Notes: generated by a model from the letters alone, not told the origin. A DNA stretch of 38,938 nt from Sporosarcina sp. E16_8 (GCF_017347095.1 NZ_JADPRZ010000034.1:1-38938); one strand, 5' to 3'; positions 7,003 through 16,139 are shown, counted from the stretch's first letter. Translations and numbers: made by a program.

Positions 7003-9414
7003 TTGAATTTCGTATTACTGATTTTCCTGCCGATTATGGCAGCACTATTCGTTCCCCTGCTATTCAGGAAACTGAAAGACATACATACTGGGTGGTTCGT
7101 TTTACTCGTCCCTGTCTCCCTCTTCATTTATTACATAGGATTCATTAAAACAACTATGGACGGCGGACATGCTTTATCAGAACTGCAATGGATTCCGTCT
7201 CTTGGTATTTCGTTCGTATCGTACATTGATGGTCTCAGCCTGCTGTTCACCTTACTTATAACTGGTATCGGTGCACTCGTTGTTCTCTACTCCATCTTTT
7301 ATCTCGATAAGCGTAAAGAAAAGCTGAATCACTTTTACGTTTATCTGTTGATTTTCATGAGTGCCATGTTAGGTGTTGTGCAATCGGATAACGTTATTTC
7401 CCTTTATTTATTCTGGGAGCTAACATCCATTTCGTCATTCCTGCTTATTGGCTATTGGAGTACACGTGATGGTTCACGATTTGGTGCATTGAAATCGATG
7501 ATGATCACTGTATTTGGTGGACTCATGATGCTTGGGGGATTCGTTCTGCTAGGAATTATGGGAGATACGTTTTCCATCCGCGAACTTATCGCTAACGCAC
7601 CCACTTTTGTAGGACATGAATACTTTACGCTGGCGCTTGTTCTCGTACTGCTTGGTGCATTTACGAAGTCAGCACAATTCCCGTTCCATATTTGGTTACC
7701 GGATGCAATGGAAGCGCCTACACCGGTCAGTGCCTATTTGCACTCCGCAACGATGGTAAAAGCAGGTCTTTACCTCGTCGCACGGTTTACACCTATTTTC
7801 GCTGTTTCTGAAGTTTGGATATGGCTCGTAGCCGGTATCGGACTTGTGACCTTGTTCTGGGGATCTTTCTTCGCGGTGAAACAGACCGATTTGAAAGCGA
7901 TTCTTGCTTTCTCGACAGTCAGTCAGCTTGGACTTATCATGTCTCTGCTCGGCGCGGGTGCGCTTGCCTATCACTCGGATGATCCGTTTTTTAAATTAGC
8001 AACATTTGCAGCAATCTTCCATTTGATCAACCACGCGACCTTTAAGGGTAGTTTGTTCATGATTGCAGGTATTGTCGATCACGAAACCGGTACCCGGGAT
8101 ATCCGGAAACTTGGTGGGTTGATGAGTATCATGCCAGTCAGTTTCACGGTTGCTTTCATTGGATCTATGTCGATGGCAGGTTTGCCACCATTTAACGGCT
8201 TCCTGAGTAAGGAAATGTTCCTTCAATCCATGTTGGCAATTCGACATTTTGAACTATTTAACTTTGCGACATGGGGAATACTCTTCCCTGTCATCGCTTG
8301 GATCGCCAGTGTCTTTACACTCGTTTATAGCTTTTACTTTGTATTCAAGACGTTCGCTGGACAACAAAAAAGTGAACCTCTTCCAATTAAACCGCATGAA
8401 GCGCCTGTTGGGATGCTTGTATCTCCCGTCATTCTTGCTACGCTGGTTGTTGGCATCTTCTTCATTCCGAACTTGATTGGTAAATGGTTGGTGAAACCAG
8501 CTGTGATGGCTGTTCAGCCTGATTTATACAGTCATCCTTCTGAAGTTGATGTTGACGTTGCAGCTTGGCATGGCTTTGATGCTCCGGAATTATGGATGAC
8601 TGTTTCGCTTGTTGGTGTTGGTCTGGTTCTATTTTTGACACTGAAAAGATGGCAAAAAATGTACGATATCCAACCCGAGTACTTGTCGTTAAATGCATTG
8701 TATGATTCCGCCATGTTCGTTAGTGAAGGTGGAATGAATAAACTTTCCCGCTTTTATATGACTGGTTTAATCCGCACATATCTGATTTATATGTTTGCTT
8801 TTATTGCTGCAATAACTGCGGCGACACTGTTCATCAAAGAGGCTTTCGTTGTTGATATGGATAGCTTTTCTCCCATCAACTTGTATGGCGTTCTAACTGC
8901 TATTGTTTTGGTCGTCGCAGTATGTATGGTTCTTCTTGCGAAGACAAGGCTGTCAGCAATCATTGCTCTAGGTGCCGTTGGCTATGCGGTTGCTTTATTC
9001 TTTGTCATTTTCAAAGCACCCGATTTGGCGCTTACTCAGCTCGTTATTGAAACGATATCGGTTGCCTTGTTCTTATTAGCCTTTAAACATCTACCGTCAC
9101 TTAATAATCACGGTCAAACAAAACGCAACAAGCTTGGCAATTTGATTATTGCGGCTGGTGTCGGAATAACGGTGACATTGGTTGCGTTATCGGCCCATTC
9201 ACAAAAACTGATTCCATCTATTTCGCAGTATTACAAAGATACAGTTGCAACAGAAGCCGGGGGCGGTAATATCGTCAACGTCATTCTCGTAGATTATCGT
9301 GGATTTGATACATTATTTGAAATCGCCGTTTTGTCAATCGCAGGAATCGCTGTCATTGCCATGATTCGTCTGAAGTTGTCAAGAAAGGGGGAGAGTACGG
9401 ATGAAAACAAATGA
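7003..9414 (+). CDS. mrpA: Mrp Na+/H+ antiporter subunit A
   Basis: The largest subunit of the multi-subunit Mrp (Mnh/Sha) monovalent cation/proton antiporter, related to complex I NuoL. It is a polytopic membrane protein of about 803 residues. The proton-channel core includes LYLFWELTSISSFLLIGYW, KSAQFPFHIWLPDAMEAPTPVSAYLHSATMVKAG and AGLPPFNGFLSKE, followed by the MrpA-specific C-terminal region (VIFKAPDLALTQL). The open frame extends to an ATG at 6961, but a TTG at 7003 six bases after AGGAGG gives MNFVLLIFLP and the family length, so it is chosen. First gene of a seven-gene operon; overlaps mrpB by 14 bp. Confidence 0.95.
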   Translation: MNFVLLIFLPIMAALFVPLLFRKLKDIHTGWFVLLVPVSLFIYYIGFIKTTMDGGHALSELQWIPSLGISFVSYIDGLSLLFTLLITGIGALVVLYSIFYLDKRKEKLNHFYVYLLIFMSAMLGVVQSDNVISLYLFWELTSISSFLLIGYWSTRDGSRFGALKSMMITVFGGLMMLGGFVLLGIMGDTFSIRELIANAPTFVGHEYFTLALVLVLLGAFTKSAQFPFHIWLPDAMEAPTPVSAYLHSATMVKAGLYLVARFTPIFAVSEVWIWLVAGIGLVTLFWGSFFAVKQTDLKAILAFSTVSQLGLIMSLLGAGALAYHSDDPFFKLATFAAIFHLINHATFKGSLFMIAGIVDHETGTRDIRKLGGLMSIMPVSFTVAFIGSMSMAGLPPFNGFLSKEMFLQSMLAIRHFELFNFATWGILFPVIAWIASVFTLVYSFYFVFKTFAGQQKSEPLPIKPHEAPVGMLVSPVILATLVVGIFFIPNLIGKWLVKPAVMAVQPDLYSHPSEVDVDVAAWHGFDAPELWMTVSLVGVGLVLFLTLKRWQKMYDIQPEYLSLNALYDSAMFVSEGGMNKLSRFYMTGLIRTYLIYMFAFIAAITAATLFIKEAFVVDMDSFSPINLYGVLTAIVLVVAVCMVLLAKTRLSAIIALGAVGYAVALFFVIFKAPDLALTQLVIETISVALFLLAFKHLPSLNNHGQTKRNKLGNLIIAAGVGITVTLVALSAHSQKLIPSISQYYKDTVATEAGGGNIVNVILVDYRGFDTLFEIAVLSIAGIAVIAMIRLKLSRKGESTDENK

Positions 9415-9823
9415 TGTCATTTTACAAACGACAACAAAATTCGTATTCTTCATCATTTTTCTTTTTTCAATTCATATCTTCTTTGCAGGACACTATACAC
9501 CAGGTGGCGGTTTCGTTGGAGGGCTGCTAACGGCGGGGGCAATTGTGCTGCTGTTACTAGCCTTTGATTTAAAAACTGTCCAAAAAGCATTGCCTTTTAA
9601 TTTTACAATTGTGACTGCTATCGGTTTACTGCTTTCACTCGGAACAGCTGCAGGTTCAATCTTTTTCAACGTTCCGTTCTTTACACATGCTTTCGATTAT
9701 TTCACTTTGCCTTTGTTCGGAAAAACGTCCTTACATACAGCGATGATTTTCGATGCTGGTGTTTATCTCGTTGTTGTAGGCGCGGCAGTTACAATGATTC
9801 AAACGATTGGAGGAGATGAATAA
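9401..9823 (+). CDS. mrpB: Mrp antiporter subunit B
   Basis: A 140-residue membrane protein with four hydrophobic segments. The family signature HYTPGGGFVGGLL is at about residues 30-42 and GTAAGSIFFNVPFF follows. It is required for assembly of the hetero-oligomeric Mrp antiporter. It begins inside the end of mrpA with AAAGGGGGAG upstream, and its TAA overlaps the mrpC ATG, indicating translational coupling. Confidence 0.95.
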   Translation: MKTNDVILQTTTKFVFFIIFLFSIHIFFAGHYTPGGGFVGGLLTAGAIVLLLLAFDLKTVQKALPFNFTIVTAIGLLLSLGTAAGSIFFNVPFFTHAFDYFTLPLFGKTSLHTAMIFDAGVYLVVVGAAVTMIQTIGGDE

Positions 9824-10164
9824 TGGAATTTCTAATGGCTATCGTCATCGGAATCCTTTTCATGGCTGCTGTTTACCTGATACTTTCCAGAAGCATCCTC
9901 AAAATCATACTCGGGACAGGCCTGTTGAGTCATGGTGCCCATCTGCTACTCCTTACAATGGGCGGACTTGGCGGCACTTCCCCGCCTGTCTTAGCAGAAG
10001 GCGTAACAGATTACGCAGATCCTTTACCGCAAGCGCTTATATTGACGGCGATTGTCATCAGTTTCGGTGTGACTGCGTTCATCCTTGTTCTTGCTTACAG
10101 GTCGTATGCTGAACATAAGACAGACAATATGAATCTCATGAAAGGAAATGACGAACATGATTAA
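9823..10164 (+). CDS. mrpC: Mrp antiporter subunit C
   Basis: A 113-residue NuoK-like subunit with three membrane segments. Recognisable parts are LILSRSILKIILGTGLLSHGAHLLLL and DPLPQALILTAIVISFGVTAFILVLAYR, the latter shared by MrpC and NuoK proteins. It overlaps mrpB by one base (TAATG) and mrpD by 17 bp. Confidence 0.95.
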   Translation: MEFLMAIVIGILFMAAVYLILSRSILKIILGTGLLSHGAHLLLLTMGGLGGTSPPVLAEGVTDYADPLPQALILTAIVISFGVTAFILVLAYRSYAEHKTDNMNLMKGNDEHD

Positions 10165-11644
10165 TCTACTTTTATTTCCAATCATATTGCCATTCCTTTT
10201 CGCAATTATTCTGCTGTTCTTTAAGGAGAATATCAAGGTACAGCGATCGTTGACTTGTATCGGACTGCTAATCAGCCTGGTTGCCGCACTTTTCCTTGTT
10301 GCAAAAGTGAAAGCAGATGGCGTTCAAGCAATTACACTCGGTAGCTGGCCAGCACCATTCGGTATTTCAATGGTTTCCGATATGCTTTCTGCATTACTTG
10401 TAACCACAACAATCTTGATCACACTCTTTGTTGTGCTATACAGTTTCACAGCTATCGGTGAAGAGCGGGAGCGCTACTTCTATTATCCCGCTATCCTGTT
10501 CATGATTACAGGCATCAATGGCGCATTTACAACAGGTGATATTTTCAATATGTTCGTATTCTTCGAAGTGCTGCTTATCGCCTCCTACCTATTAATCGTT
10601 TTGGGCGGCGAGAAAAAACAGCTTCGCGAATCAATCAAGTACATACTCGTCAATGTCATTTCATCTGCATTGTTCGTTATCACAGTTGCTTACCTCTACT
10701 CTGTTGTTGGTACATTAAATATGGCCGATATTTCAGTGAAGATTGCCGAGATTGGACAACCCGGTATCATAACCGTGATTGCAGTGCTCTTTTTAATCGT
10801 GTTTGGCGTAAAAGGATCCTTATTCCCCCTTTACTTCTGGCTACCAGGATCTTATGCAGCACCTCCAATACCGGTGCTAGCACTATTCGGTGCATTACTG
10901 ACTAAAGTCGGTATTTATGCAATCATCAGAACGTATACGCTGTTTTTTGTTCATGATATCGGCTTTACACATGGCTTATTATCCGCACTGGCATTGCTCA
11001 CAATCGTTGCCGGCTGCATTGGTGCCCTTGCCTATTTCGATGTAAAACATATTATTATTTACAATATCGTCATTGCAGTCGGTGTTATTTTATTCGGCGC
11101 TGCACAAATGAACGAAGCTGGTTTAACAGGTGCCGTATTCTATTTGGTCCACGATATGCTCATTAAAGGGGCTTTGTTCCTTTTGATTGGCATCATCGTA
11201 TACGTAACCGGAACCTCAAACTTACGTAAGATGGGTGGGCTAATGAAAACCCATGCGCCACTTGGCTGGATGTATCTAATTGCTGCATTTGGACTAGCGG
11301 GTATTCCACCATTAAGCGGTTTCGTCGGCAAACTTCTTATTGTTAAAGGGGCATTCGAGGGGGGTAATGTCTTCGGGAGTATAATCATACTGGCATCGAG
11401 CCTTGTGGTCCTGTTGTCTGTCATCCGGATTTTCATCTATGCATTCTGGGGAGATCCCACAACTGTGGAGTTGCCGACAACAAACCGTCGGACTTACCGC
11501 AAGATGATGATGCCTGCTGTTGCATTAGTCATTCTGTCCGTGCTGTACGGTGTTGGGTCTGAATGGCTCATTCCCTATATGACGGACGCGACAGACGTAT
11601 TACTACAACCATCCATCTATATTGATGCGGTGTTAAAGGAGTAG
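10148..11644 (+). CDS. mrpD: Mrp antiporter subunit D
   Basis: A 498-residue NuoM/NuoN-like subunit with about 14 membrane segments that forms one of the proton pathways with MrpA. Landmarks are GDIFNMFVFFEVLLIASYLLIVLGG with its conserved Glu, KGSLFPLYFWLPGSYAAPPIPVLALFGALLTKVG, and FGLAGIPPLSGFVGKLLIVKGAF. Its start overlaps the end of mrpC. Family knowledge places the key lysine and glutamate residues in these segments. Confidence 0.95.
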   Translation: MTNMINLLLFPIILPFLFAIILLFFKENIKVQRSLTCIGLLISLVAALFLVAKVKADGVQAITLGSWPAPFGISMVSDMLSALLVTTTILITLFVVLYSFTAIGEERERYFYYPAILFMITGINGAFTTGDIFNMFVFFEVLLIASYLLIVLGGEKKQLRESIKYILVNVISSALFVITVAYLYSVVGTLNMADISVKIAEIGQPGIITVIAVLFLIVFGVKGSLFPLYFWLPGSYAAPPIPVLALFGALLTKVGIYAIIRTYTLFFVHDIGFTHGLLSALALLTIVAGCIGALAYFDVKHIIIYNIVIAVGVILFGAAQMNEAGLTGAVFYLVHDMLIKGALFLLIGIIVYVTGTSNLRKMGGLMKTHAPLGWMYLIAAFGLAGIPPLSGFVGKLLIVKGAFEGGNVFGSIIILASSLVVLLSVIRIFIYAFWGDPTTVELPTTNRRTYRKMMMPAVALVILSVLYGVGSEWLIPYMTDATDVLLQPSIYIDAVLKE

Positions 11645-11650
11645 ATGACA

Positions 11651-12130
11651 ATGGCATTTCAACTATTATTGAACTTTTTCATCGCTCTTGTTTGGATGTT
11701 CATGAGCACCTCATTCACCGCTTCAACATTCGTAATCGGGCTCTTGATTGGTCTACTTTTGATCATTATAACGAGACGATTTTTCACAGAAAGGCTGTAT
11801 ATTTGGCGGCTTTGGGCAGCATTCAAATTGGCACTGCTCTTCTTCAAGGAGCTAACTCTGTCTAATATTTCAGTGCTGAAACTCATCTTACGTCCGAAGA
11901 TGAATATTCAACCCATGATTTTCGCTTTGCCGACTGATCTTGAGCATGACTGGGAGATTACATTATTATCAAGCCTAATTACGTTGACACCTGGAACAAT
12001 TGTGTTGTACGTTTCCGATGATCAACGGACGCTTTATATCCACGCCATTGACGTCGATGATGTCGATGACGCCATTGATTCAATCAAAAATTCATTCGAA
12101 AAATCCATTAAGGAGGTAAGCCGACCATGA
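11651..12130 (+). CDS. mrpE: Mrp antiporter subunit E
   Basis: A 159-residue membrane subunit with two or three N-terminal membrane helices and a cytosolic C-terminal domain (LTPGTIVLYVSDDQRTLYIHAID). An ATG at 11645 is only three bases from the AAAGGAG ribosome site, whereas the ATG at 11651 has nine and gives MAFQ, the usual beginning of MrpE, so the latter is chosen. It overlaps mrpF by 4 bp (ATGA). Confidence 0.93.
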   Translation: MAFQLLLNFFIALVWMFMSTSFTASTFVIGLLIGLLLIIITRRFFTERLYIWRLWAAFKLALLFFKELTLSNISVLKLILRPKMNIQPMIFALPTDLEHDWEITLLSSLITLTPGTIVLYVSDDQRTLYIHAIDVDDVDDAIDSIKNSFEKSIKEVSRP

Positions 12131-12408
12131 TGACATTTATATGGGTTTGCCTAATCCTTGTACTGCTATCGATTGCTGGTCTCCTGTACCGTGTATTACG
12201 CGGTCCATCTATTCCGGATCGGCTCGTCGCACTTGACTCGATTGGCGTCATGCTGATTTCAGCAATCGCTCTGTTATCAGTCATCTTCGATACCGGATTT
12301 TTCATGGAAGTCATCTTGCTGATTGCGATTATGTCATTCATTGGAACCGTGTCATTCTCTAAATTCATTGAGAAGGGAGAGATAATCGAGCGTGATCGTA
12401 CTAGCTAA
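12127..12408 (+). CDS. mrpF: Mrp antiporter subunit F
   Basis: A 93-residue membrane protein with three hydrophobic helices. It carries the family motif RGPSIPDRLVALDSIG (about residues 27-42) and FIGTVSFSKFIEKGEIIERD at the end. AAGGAGG precedes the start. Overlaps mrpE by 4 bp and mrpG by 17 bp. Confidence 0.94.
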   Translation: MMTFIWVCLILVLLSIAGLLYRVLRGPSIPDRLVALDSIGVMLISAIALLSVIFDTGFFMEVILLIAIMSFIGTVSFSKFIEKGEIIERDRTS

Positions 12409-12775
12409 CATCCTCATTGTCTTTACAATCGTCGTGGGCATCGTTTTCACTATCGTGACTGTCATTGGTATCATTCGTTTACCGGACGTCTATACGAGGG
12501 CGCATGCAGCTTCTAAGAGTGCAACATTGGGAGTACTAAGTATTCTGGTAGGCGTATTTCTTCACTTTTGGTTGAAGGAAGGTCATTTTAGTATTCAACT
12601 TCTACTCGCAATTGCATTCCTGTTCATTACCTCTCCGATTGGCGGACATCTTATGAGCCGTGCCGCTTATATCTCTGGTGTAAAACCGACAGAACTAACT
12701 GTTGGTGATGATCTGGCAGAAGTTATCAAACAAGCTAAACTAAAGAATCCGCCGACTCATCAGAAGGAAGACTAA
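12392..12775 (+). CDS. mrpG: Mrp antiporter subunit G
   Basis: The last Mrp subunit, 127 residues with three membrane helices and a soluble tail. The motif GIIRLPDVYTRAHAASKSATLG is diagnostic of MrpG/MnhG. It begins with GTG at 12392 inside mrpF. A strong terminator follows 25 bp downstream, so the operon ends here with all seven subunits intact. Confidence 0.94.
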   Translation: MIVLANILIVFTIVVGIVFTIVTVIGIIRLPDVYTRAHAASKSATLGVLSILVGVFLHFWLKEGHFSIQLLLAIAFLFITSPIGGHLMSRAAYISGVKPTELTVGDDLAEVIKQAKLKNPPTHQKED

Positions 12776-12799
12776 GAAAAGGCAAGGCGCTTAATAGGA

Positions 12800-12835
12800 A
12801 CGCACCCTTTATTGTAGATAAAGGGTGCGTTTTTT
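12800..12835 (+). terminator. Mrp operon terminator
   Basis: ACGCACCCTTTA and TAAAGGGTGCGT form a 12-bp stem with a short loop, followed by a run of T residues. Confidence 0.93.
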
Positions 12836-12848
12836 GCGTAGATGAAGG

Positions 12849-12974
12849 TTATGACCGCCACGAAGTGGGTTATGCTCGCCACGAGTGGTGTTATGACCGC
12901 CACGGGTGACTTTATGACCGTCTTGAAGCATGTTATGACCGCCATGGACGTGTTTATGACCGCCTTAAGGAATT
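12849..12974 (+). repeat. Six-unit 21-bp tandem repeat (TTATGACCGCCACG type)
   Basis: The word TTATGACCGCC or a close variant starts at 12849, 12870, 12891, 12912, 12933 and 12954, exactly 21 bp apart. Units decay towards the NERD gene. Because 21 is a multiple of three, a plus-strand frame from an ATG at 12842 to a TAA at 12991 reads 49 codons of heptads of the type MTATxxV; the minus strand reads AVIT heptads. Neither frame has a convincing ribosome site, so coding is doubtful. Confidence 0.9.
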
Positions 12975-12983
12975 TTGCCTTAT

Positions 12984-13967
12984 TCAAATAAACATTGAAT
13001 AGGTTCGGTTTCGATTAGCACCTTCTAGTCGTAAATCCATCCCCTGCAAAATCCGTGTTGCACTTTGGCGCCTAATATGTAAAAATGCACAGCAATCTTT
13101 ATTACTCATTTTACCGCCATATAATAGGAACCAATCCCGGATTGCTTGTTTATGTGCGTCGGGACTTGTCCTGCTACATTGCGTACAGCGCCATCCTTTC
13201 ATATACTTCTGCATGCCTAAAAAGTTGCAAGATGGGCATGCGACGCCAGTAAGGATTTTGTCCTTTATCTCAGGGTAGGTCAAACAGATAGGGGGAGGAA
13301 TGTATTCCCGATGGCTTTTGACAAGATCATTTGTCAGGGTAGAGAACGTTGCTTCATCCAATAGTTGGGGTGCTATCGGTAAATTACGAATGAAGTTCGG
13401 GACTGCATTCGGGAAAAGAAATGGGGTCTTCGTGTCAAATAGTTCAATACGCTGTTTGGAATAAGCTAATACGATTGCACCATAAATAGGCAATGAAATA
13501 TTTCGAGAGTGAAACCAGTCTTGCAGCAAGGTACAATTGTTCTCGACTTGCGTTATGAGGCTATTAAATCCTTTCACTTCACCATTATTAAGAACACGAA
13601 TTAATTGCGGTGGATTATTGATTATTTTAAGCTCACCCGAAATGTTCTTCACTTCAAATACGACTGCATACGTTGGGGTGACGAACAACGAGTCGATTTG
13701 AAAAGGAGTACTGGATGCCAGTGATACATCATGCAAAACGCGATATTTCATTGGAAAAAGGTAATTTTCAAAAACTTTGTCTAATTGTTGTTCTCCCCCA
13801 AAACCAGCCTTCCTCGAAGCACACGCAGTTTCCAAAACCGGTAAAGCTGCATGATCCAGTGGTAGTCGTCTGATTGCGGCATAAAGTCCTTCTAATTGCA
13901 GTGGCTCTTTTCTTAATTTGCTAATGAAATTCCCCATCCCCTTTTCAATAAAACTGAACCTATCCAC
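12984..13967 (-). CDS. NERD-domain protein with zinc ribbon (nuclease-like)
   Basis: A 327-residue protein. The NERD domain (about residues 55-175), a PD-(D/E)XK nuclease-related fold, shows GFGGE (Glu59), Asp80, QID (Asp92) and FEVKN (Glu105, Lys107), so the catalytic set looks complete. A CPSC...CTQC zinc ribbon follows near residues 240-265 and the C-terminus contains a short helix-turn-helix-like stretch (IRRQSATRILQG). The likely role is DNA binding or cleavage; NERD proteins are often found on plasmids and in accessory loci, and substrates are unknown. GTG at 13967 is used, but no good ribosome site is seen; ATG at 13937 is an alternative. It is monocistronic and flanked on both sides by the same 21-bp repeat. 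Confidence 0.8.
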   Translation of the reverse strand: MDRFSFIEKGMGNFISKLRKEPLQLEGLYAAIRRLPLDHAALPVLETACASRKAGFGGEQQLDKVFENYLFPMKYRVLHDVSLASSTPFQIDSLFVTPTYAVVFEVKNISGELKIINNPPQLIRVLNNGEVKGFNSLITQVENNCTLLQDWFHSRNISLPIYGAIVLAYSKQRIELFDTKTPFLFPNAVPNFIRNLPIAPQLLDEATFSTLTNDLVKSHREYIPPPICLTYPEIKDKILTGVACPSCNFLGMQKYMKGWRCTQCSRTSPDAHKQAIRDWFLLYGGKMSNKDCCAFLHIRRQSATRILQGMDLRLEGANRNRTYSMFI

Positions 13968-14032
13968 GAGAGTGTAACATATTTATACTAATGATTCTAG
14001 TAAATTAATAGACTATTCAAAACCGATATAAG

Positions 14033-14069
14033 TTATGCTCGCCACGGGTGGTGTTATGACCGCCACACC
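14033..14069 (+). repeat. Two more 21-bp repeat units on the far side of the NERD gene
   Basis: TTATG words at 14033 and 14054 are again exactly 21 bp apart and the pair closely matches units 2-3 of the array at 12870-12908 (TTATGCTCGCCACG then TTATGACCGCCAC). Same orientation as the main array, so the NERD gene sits between direct repeats. Confidence 0.88.
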
Positions 14070-14082
14070 CATATTCCCCAAT

Positions 14083-14121
14083 AAAAAATACCTACCAGCC
14101 GAAAACTCGGTTGACAGGTAT
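14083..14121 (-). terminator. Terminator of the Gly/Tyr-rich gene
   Basis: On the minus strand an imperfect stem (TACCTGTCAACCGA against CGGCTGGTAGGTA) is followed by six T residues, just beyond the stop at 14132. Confidence 0.7.
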
Positions 14122-14131
14122 TTTCAACTTT

Positions 14132-14413
14132 TTAGTAAGGACCGTAATATCCGTATGGTTGATACGGATAGTATGGGTATGGTTGATACGGATAATATGG
14201 GTATCCACCACCGTATCCACCGCCGTACCCTCCCCCGTATCCGTTTCCTGGAAACAAAGCACTGCCTAATAAACTACCAGCGAATCCGCCAATAAAAGGT
14301 CCGCCAAAATTACCAAAACCTCCACCGAAGCCGCCGCGACCAAATCCACCACGGCCTATACCGCCACCCCGACCAAATCCGCCACCACCGTGAAAACCTC
14401 TAGTCATAGTCAT
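14132..14413 (-). CDS. Gly/Tyr/Pro-rich low-complexity protein
   Basis: A 93-residue protein of unusual composition. Residues 5-40 are Gly/Arg/Phe repeats of GRGGFG type, a short hydrophobic stretch follows (FIGGFAGSLLGSALF), then GGGYGG repeats and a Tyr/Pro tail built of YPYQPY units. Similar sequences occur in spore-surface and cell-surface proteins, but no specific family is recognised. Two ATGs (14413, 14407) follow AGGAAAGGGG; the second has the better spacing if the G-run is the ribosome site. It has its own terminator and so is probably a single-gene unit. Confidence 0.65.
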   Translation of the reverse strand: MTMTRGFHGGGGFGRGGGIGRGGFGRGGFGGGFGNFGGPFIGGFAGSLLGSALFPGNGYGGGYGGGYGGGYPYYPYQPYPYYPYQPYGYYGPY

Positions 14414-14467
14414 TCCCCTTTCCTACTTATCCTATTCGAATAACGTTAAAGGGGAAAAGGCTATCGC

Positions 14468-15982
14468 CTATTCGGTTTCTATATCAGTGTCGGCTAACCG
14501 CTCAACAAGCGTCGCCAGCGTTCGTACCATGACACCGGTTGCACCTTTCGGCCCTAAATCATGTGCGGAAATTGCATCAGATGTCCCTGCAATATCAAGA
14601 TGTATCCAAGGTGTGTCACCAACAAATTCCCCTACAAATCCACCACCAAAAATCATATGCCCATCTCTGCCTGGTGAATTATTCAAATCTGCTACTTCAC
14701 TTTTGCGAAGTCTTTTCTTATCATTTTCCGTCAACGGCAGTCTCCAGACGAATTCATCTGCCTCCATGGATGCCTGCATGAACTCTTCGAAGAATTCTTC
14801 ATCATTCGTAAGGGCTCCTGTCTTGTCCATACCAAGCGCGACGATAACACCGCCTGTTAGTGTAGCAACGTCAATCAGACAGTCTGCACCGGCCTGCTTA
14901 GCGTATGTAACCGCATCTGCCAGAACAAGTCGTCCTTCTGCATCTGTATTGAGCACTTCAATCGTCTTGCCACTTAGTGATGTAATTACATCATCTGGTT
15001 TGAAAGCATCTCCAGAAACCATATTGTCCGTGGATGCGATAACAGCAATGACGTTTTTCGCGGGGCGTAGCTCTCCTATAATTGTCATAGCTCCAAGAAC
15101 TGCAGCCGCACCGCCCATATCACCTTTCATACCAACCATTCCGTCTTTCGTTTTCAAAGAATAGCCGCCGGTATCATAGGTAATTCCTTTGCCGACAAGT
15201 CCTATGACATCTTCCCATTTTTCAGTTGCAGCATATTTCATGACGATTAACTTTGGCTCTTCCACTGAACCTTTGTTGACAGCGAGAATTGCACCCATAC
15301 CGAGTTCTTCCATTTCTTTTTTACCAAGTACCTCAATTTCAAAATCATATTTTTCGGCAACTTCACGTGCATAGTCAGCCATTTTAGTCGCTGTTAATAT
15401 ATTGGGCGGCATATTAACAAGATTACGTGCTTCATTAACCGCATATGCATGTACTTTTCCTACTTCGAAGGCCGCTTTCAGTTCGTCTTCATCGAATGTG
15501 GATAAGAATGACAGCGTTTCAAGCGCAACATCACGTTCGTTTGAATCCGTACGGTATCCTTCAAACTTGTACATGCCGAGCCCAATACCCTCCGACGCCG
15601 CAAAAACAACATCTTCACACGTCAACTTGTCGTTCGTGAATGGTGCTGTCCAAATGCTAGCTGAAGCTGCTTTCACGCTTGCAAGCTCTTTTCCAACCAT
15701 TGCAAATACCTGACGCAACCGATCCACCGTCAATTCCTTATGCAAGCCAAGTCCGATAAAGAGTACACGCTTGTAACCACCAACTTCTACGGACGGCATT
15801 TTAACAATACTTTTGAATTCAGTTTTAATATCACCGGATTTAACCCATTCTGGTAAACGGGAACTGAAAGAGCTGACGAAATCGTCCCAACCTGTTATAT
15901 TTTCCGGATGTTCGGGTACACCAACTACAAGTACATCTGCTTCTACATTATCAAAATTCGGTTTCATTATTATCGTTTTCAT
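14468..15982 (-). CDS. pepA: Leucyl aminopeptidase (M17)
   Basis: A cytosolic metallo-aminopeptidase of 504 residues (YuiE in B. subtilis) that removes N-terminal residues from peptides. The C-terminal catalytic domain has VGKGITYDTGGYSLK (metal-binding Lys and Asp) and the family signature NTDAEGRLVLAD, with MKGDMGGAA and DVATLTGG around the two-metal site. The N-terminal domain (to about residue 170) is normal. TGGAGG lies about eight bases before the ATG at 15982. Divergent from yuiD. Confidence 0.95.
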   Translation of the reverse strand: MKTIIMKPNFDNVEADVLVVGVPEHPENITGWDDFVSSFSSRLPEWVKSGDIKTEFKSIVKMPSVEVGGYKRVLFIGLGLHKELTVDRLRQVFAMVGKELASVKAASASIWTAPFTNDKLTCEDVVFAASEGIGLGMYKFEGYRTDSNERDVALETLSFLSTFDEDELKAAFEVGKVHAYAVNEARNLVNMPPNILTATKMADYAREVAEKYDFEIEVLGKKEMEELGMGAILAVNKGSVEEPKLIVMKYAATEKWEDVIGLVGKGITYDTGGYSLKTKDGMVGMKGDMGGAAAVLGAMTIIGELRPAKNVIAVIASTDNMVSGDAFKPDDVITSLSGKTIEVLNTDAEGRLVLADAVTYAKQAGADCLIDVATLTGGVIVALGMDKTGALTNDEEFFEEFMQASMEADEFVWRLPLTENDKKRLRKSEVADLNNSPGRDGHMIFGGGFVGEFVGDTPWIHLDIAGTSDAISAHDLGPKGATGVMVRTLATLVERLADTDIETE

Positions 15983-16139
15983 TTGACAACCTCCAGTTTT
16001 ACCTACATTATTTAGTATAGCCTAAATTTTCAGCCGTTTATAGCAATTCATTCGGCATCCGTATTACCTGTTTTTCGTAACACATCATTATGGTATACTG
16101 AATATATAATTTCCGTACTTTATAGAGGAGTCGAATTCA

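Noticed and set aside
9807..10112. Alternative frame across mrpB/mrpC
   Set aside because: Shadow of mrpC with odd composition and no ribosome site.
12842..12991. 49-codon heptad-repeat frame as a gene
   Set aside because: No ribosome site, located just after the Mrp terminator, and the units decay; treated as a DNA repeat.
14035..14295. Plus-strand 86-codon frame over the repeat and the Gly/Tyr-rich gene
   Set aside because: It runs antisense through the Gly/Tyr-rich gene, has no ribosome site and no recognisable sequence.
14487..15164. Long plus-strand frame inside pepA
   Set aside because: Ser/Pro-rich antisense shadow of a well-conserved gene.
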